Source: Chondrosia reniformis (Eukaryota; Porifera; Demospongiae; Chondrillida; Chondrillidae). From it: a stretch of DNA of 64,000 bases. Of this stretch, positions 42,701-54,700 are shown piece by piece; positions within the stretch are counted from its first letter, which is position 1, and the number at the start of each line of letters is the position of its first letter. Location of the stretch: positions 7,812,001 to 7,876,000 of the forward strand of contig OX359190.1 in assembly GCA_947172415.1 (NCBI GenBank), given 5' to 3'. The position numbers were made by a program, and so were the translations under genes. The notes below the pieces were generated by a model, which was not told where the DNA came from, ran no database searches, and worked only from the letters and a program-made list of their open reading frames with translations.

Positions 42701-45700
42701 GTTGTCCTCAGTATGGCTGCTGATTCAGTTGTCTGGTTAGCAACTGGTACTTCATTGGTAGCTGTAAAGGCTGCCTTGTTATTTCCATCCAGTATATTGC
42801 TCACAATATCAGCAATATTCTGTAGAAAATGTATAATACGTACATTTTACTTTTTAATTAAATGTAAGTACATAGGTTCATGAAATAAGGATAAAATTAA
42901 GGCATGCAATAGCCACAATTACCTCAATAGTTGCATTAGTTGCATTGCTGTCCGGATCAAAAAGGTTGTTGCTTTCACCCAATCTATTCAGAATAATATA
43001 CAGAACATCCATATGTAATACTTATCAATTGAAAAAGTCAAGCAAATGTATTTTTAATACAAATACAAGTATATTGTTTGTGTGTAATATACTTGAAGCT
43101 AACTTCTCTATTTGTTGCAGTACAAAAGTAGTAGTTCTCAATTCACTTGGAAGGATAGTCTCATTCTCAACTGGTTCAGTAACAGTACTGAGTTGTGCTG
43201 TAATATCATCAACAACCTCCTTAGCTGTTTCAGTCAAAGGCTCATTGGTAGCATTAGATACATTCAGTGTGTTTACCAGAGATTCGGCCTATTTCATATG
43301 GAGAGATAAAGGTACAGTATATGTATATGCATTTATTGAGAATATACATATACACAACTAATTGATTCTGCTTGCTAAACTGGTACAGTTGTACATGTAC
43401 CTCTAATATTATATTGTTGAATTCTTGAGAAGTGCATGCAGTAACATCTACTTCCCCCCAAGACCCATCAGAATTGCACCTCCTTTCAGCAAGACCTACG
43501 TATGTAATAATAAGTGGTTACATTTATATTTATACATACTATATATATTACGTACATTAATTGCTGAAGCACTGTATATGTACAGTACAATAGTATGTTA
43601 TTGCATACCAGTAACAGTTCTGCCTTCCCTTTGTGGACAACGCAGATGAGCTACTTCACCAGCTAACACTTCTGACCACTCTAACTGCCATTCTTGATCA
43701 GTATTTGGTGGACATGTAATTTGACCTTCTTCAGCTATAGTAATCAAGAGTGCTTAATTGTCAAAATAATATTTTGTAATATGTACATAAAAGTAAATGT
43801 TCTTTAGACCAGAGTGTATGGATATAAACTTACGTTTATCACAGATTCCTGGCTTATTTTTACATTCATCCTACATTAAACGAACAAATACGGAATGATC
43901 ATTTTAAAGAAACTGCATTCAGCAGATTAGACATACAGACTACACAGGTGCACGTGCATATATATATATTTAGGTGAGTCATAAAGCATACATATTCATC
44001 CAACAGTAAATAACACAGATGTAAATATATGTACATACGTACGTACATACATACATTGCTATGTATAACAGGAGACTATGTACTAACTTCAGAGTCTGGT
44101 ATGCCATCTCCATCACTGTCAATTTCACAATTACCATGGCGGTTCCTCACAAATGGTGTTACACACTGTACATATGTTATATTCAGTGTGTAAGTTATTA
44201 GTCTTACTTGAACTCCTGTTATATGCAACTCACCATACATCCCCTTTGCCCTGAACAGGTACATGATATACCAGTACCAATACATAAGCTCTGTCTACCT
44301 CCTAATGTCACTGGTGTACTTTCATTGCATGAGCAATCATCTATAAATAGTGTATCAATAATTCAAACTCCTAGGATCTCTAAGCTAAAGTAGATTATGT
44401 ACGCATACTCCACTGATTTTTCAAAGTTAGAATTATTGGTATTAGTCAATACTTCATACACATACACATATATATGGTGATGCAAGCTAACAGATATACA
44501 GCTATATATATATGTATGCAGCTGAGTCCATATACGTACATACCATACATAGGTATGTACACCTTAGATCAGAACATGGAGTATTGCTCACTTGATGAGG
44601 TGTATACAGTGATGCCCTCAACTGGTTGAAATACTGCTGCTGTAGCATCTTTAGTAAGAAATGTGACAATTGCAACAAAACTTGTGTTGTCTGGTGTTAC
44701 AATTTTAATTGTATAATTCTGCTTGGTTACATTCTGGATCTGAAATAAAGGTAGGTCACATTGCGGGCTGATATTACATTTTTGTCATTGAGACCTATTT
44801 GTGACTCTATTAATAGTATATTGCATGCATTCCAACTATATAACATGTATCTACTTGTATAAGTATTATTATAAACAATATAACTAGTGCATGTATTAGG
44901 TACTTTTAGAGATGTTTCAACTTCAACTTTAAAATTCTCTACATCAGTTCTACCACTCTCTGACACAACTACTACAATTTCATTCTCCTCTGTTCCATTC
45001 TTAAATGTACATCTGCTTATATCCACTGACTCCCACAGTCCTGGGACATTACATCTTCTAGTTGCTAGGGAACTTGAGAAAGAACTGTGGATCTCAGAAC
45101 ACTGTAAAGAGGCACTTTGACCAATAGCTGTTACAGGCCATGTAATATTTCCAATAATCTCCTTCCGGCAGCATCCAATACAAGGATCCTATACATATAT
45201 ATATTTTATACGTATATGCATTTTATAAGTATATATATATATATATACAGTGCAAGTTACAATATACTAAGGTAATCTAAATAAATAAATAAATAAATAA
45301 ATAATGTAATTAAATAATTCATATGGCTCCAAGAAAGGATCTAGAAACAAAATGGGCATATCATCATAAAGTATAGGGTATAAAACTCGTTTTAAATTAA
45401 GGGATTTCTTATTTAGGCCTCCGTTTGTTAGAAAACGGAGGACAAAGTCTGCATATAAAATGACATAGGACTATAGAAAACCTATGGAAAATTTATATTC
45501 AAACCACGTGTTATATTAATAAAAATTTTCAATTTGTCAGATAACTGTGAAACCAACATATATCATGGTACATGTGCATAGGAAACGTCTGGTGAAGTTT
45601 TGCCTAATTAAACGAGCAAAATAATCAAGATAATAATGAAGAATTCAAGGTTACGATTGCACAATCTGATGATGTATTATGATGTTTCTCTAGTGCGTCA

Positions 45701-48700
45701 CCAACACCTCTCGTATGTCGCTCCGTAAACATTTAGTGAATCTTGTGACGTTGGGAAAACGTCACCGCCTCGTTGCTAAAGAAGATCATCCCTTTTGTGA
45801 ACGGCATATATATATATATATATATATAGCAGTAAAATACAGAAATATACATAAATAGAAAATATAATTATACTCCAATGATAATATATGATGAATGATT
45901 TGCTAACTTTATAGTCTGCAATCTTATCACCATCAGTGTCCAAAGTGCATTCATAATCTTCCATTAAATATCTCTCATTACACTAAAATCATATTGTATA
46001 CACATATATTATATCAAAGAAACTTCTATGGTATTATAGAGAGCAAAAACATTATTATAGCATTCCAATTTGGAGAATAGCCTAGCTATACTTATATATA
46101 CTGTAGTAGATAAATATGATCATAAACACAGTACTAACTACATCTGTTTTTTCATCTGAGCATTTGCAGGCTGATGTTGCTCCAGGTGATCCAACACAAA
46201 ATGTTAAGGGACTAACTGATGACATCACATTTATAATATTTTCACAACAACCACATGAATCTGAGTAGTACAGCAATGAAAACTGATAATGCATTGCGTC
46301 CAGACAAAAATGAATATTTACACTAATTGTGTGATATATATATATATAAACCAACCATTTGCTGACATAGTGACTACAATTCCAACTTCAACTACTGGGG
46401 ACATTGTATCTTCAATTACAATTACAGAATACACTGTTCCATGTTTGAGCTGTGAGGGCTACAGAGAATGTAAAGCATATATAGATATACAGCATAAGGA
46501 TGATAACTGTATATATATATTTCATCTTCACTAGGCACTAGGTTTTATACTATATATAAAGCATCAGCTACCCTTGCTAATTATAAATCTAGGGATGTGA
46601 TGGTTAAGCTAGTTTTCAACATCAATGTAATTGCTATATCACAGATGAAGACCTTTATGTTTGAAATAACTAAATTGTTGACTCAGCTACGTACGTAGCT
46701 ATTAAGTAAATTGACCAATAAATTCATATCACAATGAATACAACAAGTACACAACACTCCCTATACGTTTAGATACAATTTCATTGGGTTGGATTAAGTA
46801 TTGACTCAGTCAAACTTACATATTTCCTAATGTTAGTATCTGTTGCTTCCAATAAGAGAATCCTGTTTGGAAGCTCCCTAAATGTACATTGTGACAGGTC
46901 CAGTGACTCCCACTCTTCGTCACCTCCACACCTTTGTGTTATGATACCACTGTAGAGAAGGTCACTGAGTGTGGAGCACCTTAAAGTGCGAGTCTCACCA
47001 ACCGGGGTGGAAGTGAAGATGAGAGTTTCGGGGCAAGCTGCACAGTAAATGAAACATATATGATTAGAATTTAATTGATACATTACCATACAACACATTT
47101 AAAATGTATTATCTGAGGAAATTCTCATCAGTTACATGACAATATAGTTCAAACGTTAACATTATATACACCAATACATTATACTGTATATATACACCAA
47201 TGTGTTGCCTAGTGACCATGTTCTTCTGCAAACCACCAAAATATAGAAATACAAATGATTGATATAGTTACATTCTAGCAATTCACAAAAGAGTTTACTA
47301 ACAAAACATATTTCTAAGAATATTACACATCATATTGATCAGGTAATTTTAGATTATTCTTACGTACTTCTAGGAAGAGGACTAGGAGTGAGTACTGAAC
47401 TGCTTGATGGAATAGAACTGCTTTCTGAGCTTAGAACTTCACTAGTTGTTACAACACTACTTCCATAACTCTCACTACTTGTTGTCTCTGCACTCCTTGA
47501 TGAAATAGAACTGCTTTCTGAGCTTGGAACTTCACTAGTTGTTACAACACTACTTCCATAACTCTCACTACTTGTTGTCTCTGCACTCCTTGATGGAATA
47601 GAACTGCTTTCTGAGCTTAGAACTTCACTAGTTGTTACAACACTACTTCCATAACTCTCACTACTTGTTGTCTCTGCACTCCTTGATGGAATAGAACTGC
47701 TTTCTGAGCTTAGAACTTCACTAGTTGTTACAACACTACTTCCATAACTCTCACTACTTGTTGTCTCTGCACTCCTTGATGGAATAGAACTGCTTTCTGA
47801 GCTTAGAACTTCACTAGTTGTTACAACACTACTTCCATAACTCTCACTACTTGTTGTCTCTGCACTCCTTGATGGAATAGAACTCCTTTCTGAGCTTGGA
47901 ACTTCACTAGTTGTTACAACACTACTTCCATAACTCTCACTACTTGTTGTCTCTGCACTCCTTGATGAAATAGAACTGCTTTCTGAGCTTAGAACTTCAC
48001 TAGTTGTTACAACACTACTTCCATAACTCTCACTACTTGTTGTCTCTGCACTCCTTGATGGAATAGAACTGCTTTCTGAGCTTGGAACTTCACTAGTTGT
48101 TACAACACTACTTCCATAACTCTCACTACTTGTTGTCTCTGCACTCCTTGATGAAATAGAACTGCTTTCTGAGCTTAGAACTTCACTAGTTGTTACAACA
48201 CTACTTCCATAACTCTCACTACTTGTTGTCTCTTGTGATATCTCAGAGGACGTGGGTTGTACAAAAGATGATGAAGGAATTTCATTAGTCCCAAAGTTAT
48301 TGCTGGTTGTAGCTCCAATTACTACATACGAAAATACAGTTTCAAAATATTATGTACACGTACATGGTGATTAATATTTGACTGATTTATATAGTATTCT
48401 GAATAGAAGCATATATATACTATTGTGTTTAAAGAGAGTGAGTACTACTTAACATATGACCTATTGTATAAAGTACTAAAATAAAATAGTTACATACATA
48501 CGTATATAAAACAGTATATACTTATACACAATATATAGCATACGCACATGCTTAGATACAGTGCAAGTTACAATATACTAAGGTAATATAAAATCAAGTA
48601 TTACACAGTGCAAGTTACTAAACAAGTGACCCCTATAAACAGTACAAGACTTTAGTCACACTGTTGCAGGCTTTGAAATCCTCAACTACTGCATAGAGAG

Positions 48701-51700
48701 TAGTAGTTGATACAAGGTAGAACACATGGCCTACCAATTACCTTTTCACATATTAGTATAGACTGAAGATGATGCATTTGCATGCCATATATCAACAAAG
48801 GTATATAATATATATATAATTGTATAGGGGCATAGACTATACATATATATAACAAAATCAAGCTAACAAGTTACTAAATAAAATGTGTGATAGTATACAT
48901 TCACACACAATTACAATGATGGAGGAATTGTTAATTAGATATCTTACTGTCAGGAATTGTTGTAAACATCACCATGACAGCATCAGGTCCAGTTCCATTA
49001 CTATTAATAGCAGCTACAGTAAAACTGTATGTCACTCCAGTCATCAAATTATCCAATGATATTTGAATTACTGCTCCAACTGTTCTTATCATCTGACTTG
49101 ATGGATCACCACTTAACTGGTACTTTATCAAATATCCAGTAATTACTCCATTTTGGTCCTTCTCAGCTGGTGGGTCCCATGTTAAAATGACTGAGTCTCG
49201 GGCTGGAATTGTTCTTAGATCAAGTGGAGGACCACTGGGAACTTGAAAATGTATTGGAAACTTAAATATTAAACAAGATTTTAGTGAAATACCGGATGCA
49301 TTATAATTATGGTTTATCTTTACTGGTATTCTAATTTTAAACTGAAGTATTTATAGAACAAGAATATATACATTGTCACTTGAGAGAAGGTAGTACAATA
49401 TACATATACATAAGCATTTAAAATACTCACCTGCTGAAGGCATTCTTATAGTGTCCATGTTAGAATTACAGGAATCTTCTCCATTTGAAGATGTACATTC
49501 AACAGTGTAAGTAACATAAGGACTTAAACCATTCACTGTATACTGTAACACTGTATCAGTTACAGTCTTTGGAGACAGACCACTCACAGTTGTAGATATA
49601 GTACACTTGTAAGTAAGAAAAGATGATCTAGCTGGCGCAGTGAGTGTGATGATGAGTTGTGTTGAGGAACTGGCTGACAGTGAAGATATTGAAGGAGCTA
49701 TACGTATATATTAGAAGATAGAAACAGTAGATATTCAGAATTCATAACACCTGTTCTGACCATATTTAGGTGATGATTTTATACATTGAGCCTATATACA
49801 TACCTATAGTACAGGTATATACATAGATAGATAAATAGCAGCTAATTCATCTATATAGGCTTGTACTATAGGTACGTATATATGCTATAAGTATATTTCT
49901 AAATCTGTATGTACATATATATTTTATGACAATGCAGTGAAAATATTGTAGTAGTACCCATTTCATCACGTCTTCACTATGCATATATCCAAAGATGAAT
50001 TTTTTTGTGTAGTCTATAAAGTCAGACATTTTACTGAAGAAAATCCCTATATATATATAGGTAAAGACTGATCCACAACACTCCATCAAAGAGGCTAAAA
50101 GGTCAATTATATTAAAATCATAATTCTAATTAAATCTTATTTTCATTAATACTACGTATTTTTCATAAACACTCATCCTATAACAACCTTGTGGTCTAGT
50201 TCTTCCTGTTACTGTCACTTCTCCTCCATCTCCCAAGTCATTGAAAGCTACTACTCTCACTGTGTACTGTGTGTTGGCTGTTAGACCACTCCATGTAGTA
50301 GTCGTAGTAGTTCTATTTGAATGTATTAATGTACCATCTCTATACACTTTATACTTGACTGGTAGTCCTCCAGTGTTAGATGGAGGAGATATTATGAGGT
50401 TAGTAGGAGCACCTGGAACTTGATATACAATATCATGAAAAGAGAATGTCAGCCATTTATTAAACATTAAATTTTAATACCTGTAAACGTTGTCATGCTG
50501 ACAGTATTACTCCATGCTCCATCTCCTAAATCAGACACAGCTCTCACTCTCACTTGATACAGTGTCCCAAGTTGGAGATTCTCTATAGTAACCATTCTTG
50601 TGTTACCAGTTGAGGTCCTCTCCATCCAACTACCACTAGTTCCATTCCTGTAGTCTATCTTATAACTAGTGATGGTACGATCACTTGATGGAGCACTCCA
50701 AGTTACTTGAAGTGATGGTTTGTTTGAAGTGACTGTCCTAGTTACTTGATTGGTAGTCAATGATACCTTATTTGGAACTACAGACAGAATAGTATACGTA
50801 GAGTATACCAATATCTAATACCTAAAAATGTTGTTTTCAAGAAGCAATGACTGATATATACACTCAAACATAAATGTAGAAGAATGTCTGTATACTTCTC
50901 TGTAGATATATACAGTATATCTACACACTTTACATGCAAATCAATTTCTGAAATGCAACACTTATCAATAAATAATTTTACCTGAACTTATATTTACCTG
51001 TAAATGTAGTCTCTGACACTCTTGTACTGTAAGGTCCTTGTCCATCGTATGAAACAGCTGCTACCCAAATGTAGTACATTGTACCTTGTGTAAGTCCACT
51101 CAGTGTAGTTGATGTACCAGTGATTCCTGACATTGTTGATGCTCCAGATGGTGGTTCTGTTGTAGTACCACTACTTGTTCTTGAATACCTCACACTGTAG
51201 GTTATTCCAGATCCAGATACTGTAGTCCATGAAACTGTCAAAGATGGAGATCCACCTGATACACCTCTTGTAACAGTGACACCTTGGACTTGCGGTGAAG
51301 GTGGTGTTGGAGATGGCATTGCTGATGTTGCTACAATGTATAGAGGAAGAATGCAAAAAGCTTGTAACATCAATTATAAATTTAAAAAATTGAGCAGAAT
51401 GTATAAATGTTTGGTATCAAGCTTAAGCTAATTAATACTCTTTTTATTTTATAGAAGTTACGTATATACGTAGGTAGGTATATAAGTGCCTAAACCAGCT
51501 CCATACATCATACGTATTTCAAACTTAATTTTATAAACAAATTGGAGATATAAAAATGCTAGCATACAAAATGAATACAGTCATATATATAGAAATTTTC
51601 CATACATGTTTAGATAGGCACATATATGCACGTATACGGTACGTCTAGAAAAAATCTTTACAAAAACTTCCTCTTTGAGGTAGTTTCTCAAAAATGCCTA

Positions 51701-54700
51701 GGAAGTTTTTTTAAAAGTTCCTGAAGTTGTATAGGAAGAAATTTATCTTAGAGGAACTTTCAGAGGCAGTTTTGAGAAACTATTCTAAGACAGATTTAGA
51801 GGTAATAAGCTGTGACATTCTTTGAGGCAGTTTCCAGGCACAAATGAGGCAAAAATAAAATATACCTATCATTATAAATTATAACAAGTCAAGTGGAGGT
51901 TAATTTTATCACGGATAGTGTGTCCTATCAATAACAATGTCAAAGTATACTGAATACAAACGAATACTGTCCGATACACGAACTTCCAGAATTTATAACT
52001 GTTATAATTTGTATATTTTACTCTTGCTATATAATTTCTGAATCAGTTGATTATGAACAATATAATAATAATATTGACGTTCTAGCCAACTGAGAAAATT
52101 TTATGATCGAGATAAGTCCTTCTTCCTCCCAAAACATGGGTATATGCTTTAGCTGCAGCCATAATTCGTTGTCAATAATTGCTTGTTTCAATATTCATAA
52201 CTGCCGTCTGTTTAAGCTCAGTTGTCTAATGTGTAAACATCGATTCACACCTAGTGCTTACCAAATTCCAATCCGTACGTGGAGGGTGTAGCTGAGGATG
52301 TGGAGGGTGTAGCTGAGGACGTGATGGGCTTAATTTCACAAAACATGAACATTCTTGAAGATGGCAAAACAGTAAGTTCCACTTCTAATAATGGTATTGT
52401 CACTGTAGCCTGGAAGTAAAATATAATGAAAAGTAAGTAGTTACTGCAATGTTGACTGCCCAGTTAAAATCTAAAAACAGATCCACTATAAAATTGAATA
52501 CTTGGATATAATATCATGATATTGCAACTACTGGTATTAGCATCACAAATGATTTAATTACAACTATAAATATTTACACAGTCCTGATAAATAAACATAT
52601 AAAACCATATTGTAAAGTTTAATAAATACTTTACGTGTCAAGAAAACAACATCAAAAACAGAATGGAACCAACTTAAAGTTTTCTTATATATAGGTATAT
52701 AAGGTCACAAATTTACGTAGTTTAGATGTTTCAAACTATAGTCAGCACTACTGCAGTTTGGGTCTACATAAAGCCCATCATACTAGTTTCCACTAACCTC
52801 CACATCTATGAAACCACTTCCTTGTGAAATGGAAATGTCAGCTATAGCTCGCTGTCCAACAACTGTTAGGTTCAAAGTTGTGTCATTCTTAAAGACACCA
52901 TCAATTAATGTACCAAGTGTACCACCACCAGCAAAGATAGCTATCCCATAAGGCTCCTCACATGGCAACAAGGTCATTCTCATGGATATAGGAAAGCCTG
53001 TATAGGTCATAGCACATTCCAGTATAGTACAATCATCACTTTTGCTACATCTTCCACCGAGTTCAGAGTTGGCAAGTTTGTCAGAAAGGTCGTCTAGGGA
53101 ATTACACATGTCTTCTTTTGATACTGAAATGGGAGAAGATGTTGGTAAGATGGTTTCAGATGGTGATGGCTGTGTTGTAGCTAGAGTAAGAGAGGGCGTG
53201 GGTGAGTTTGGGGAGGGTGGTACAGCATATGAAATACTGCCAGAAGAATATTGTAAGGTAAGAGAATATTGTATATTGTATTGTATTGTACGTTAAGTAT
53301 GGTTTGATATACAGTCTACTAATGACATTAGTACAGAGTGTATACAAGGGTCCACACCTCTTAGCCATAACACAATTATGTAACCCCATTTTGCTTTTAG
53401 GGGGCTTCCCCTTAATAATATTTTGCCCCTCCCCCTTCCACCTTGAAGACAGTTTGCCCCTCCCCCTTCCACCTTGACAGTTTGCCCTCTCTCCCTTCCC
53501 CCCTGAAGACAGTTAGCCCCTCCCCCTTCCACCTTGACAGTTTGCCCCTCCCCCTTCCACCTTGAGACAGTTTGCCCCTCCCCCTTCCACCTTCCACCTT
53601 GAGACAATTTGCCCCTCCCCCTTCCACCTTGAGACAATTTGCCCCTCCCCCTTCCACCTTGAGACAGTTTGCCCATCCTCCTTCCACCTTGAGACAGTTT
53701 GCCCCTCCCCCTTCCACCTTGAGACAATTTGCCCCTCCCCCTTCCACCTTGAGACAATTTGCCCCTCCCCCTTCCACCTTGAGACAGTTTGCCCCTCCCC
53801 CTTCCACCTTGACAGTTTGCCCTCTCTCCCTTCCCCCCTGAAGACAGTTAGCCCCTCCCCCTTCCACCTTGACAGTTTGCCCCTCCCCCTTCCACTTTGA
53901 GACAGTTTGCCCCTCCCCCTTCCACCTTGAGACAATTTGCCCCTCCCCCTTCCACCTTGAGACAATTTGCCCCTCCCCCTTCCACCTTGAGACAATTTGC
54001 CCCTCCCCCTTCCACCTTGAGACAGTTTGCCCATCCTCCTTCCACCTTGAGACAGTTTGCCCCTCCCCCTTCCACCTTGAGACAATTTGCCCCTCCCCCT
54101 TCCACCTTGAGACAATTTGCCCCTCCCCCTTCCACCTTGAGACAGTTTGCCCCTCCCCCTTCTACCTTGAGACAGTTTGCCCCTCCCCCTTCCACCTTGA
54201 GACAGTTTGCCCATCCCCCTTCCACCTTGAAGACAGTTTGCCCCTCCCCCTTCCACCTTGAAGACAGTTTGCCCCTCCCCCTTCCACCTTGAGACAGTTT
54301 GCCCCTCCCCCTTCCACCTTGAGACAGTTTGCCCCTCCCCCTTCCACCTTGAGACAGTTTGCCCCTCCCCCTTACACCTTGAGACAGTTTGCCCCTCCCC
54401 CTTCCACCTTGAGACAGTTTGCCCCTCCCCCTTCCACCTTGAGACAGTTTGCCCCTCCCCCTTACACCTTGAAGACAGTTTGCCCCTCCCCCTTCTACCT
54501 TGAAAAAAGTCAAATCGTTAATTTTTAATTAGCAAACAAACATATTGAACTAGGTAGCCCTCTATATTGTTACTATATTGTATAGAAATATTAAAAAAAT
54601 TCTACAAAAAATCTCTACATCTGGCAACATTGGTATAGGGGAAGCTTAAGCACACCATGCAAAATACTACCAGATGTAAGGATATGTTGCAACACCCTTG

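Noticed and set aside
45744-45763. Helitron 3' end
   Set aside because: The hairpin is present but it is not followed closely by CTRR, and the insertion is in (TA)n rather than a clear A/T dinucleotide with a TC start; class left open.
53424-54505. CRISPR-like array
   Set aside because: Units are directly abutting with no unique spacers, in a eukaryotic context. It is a minisatellite.
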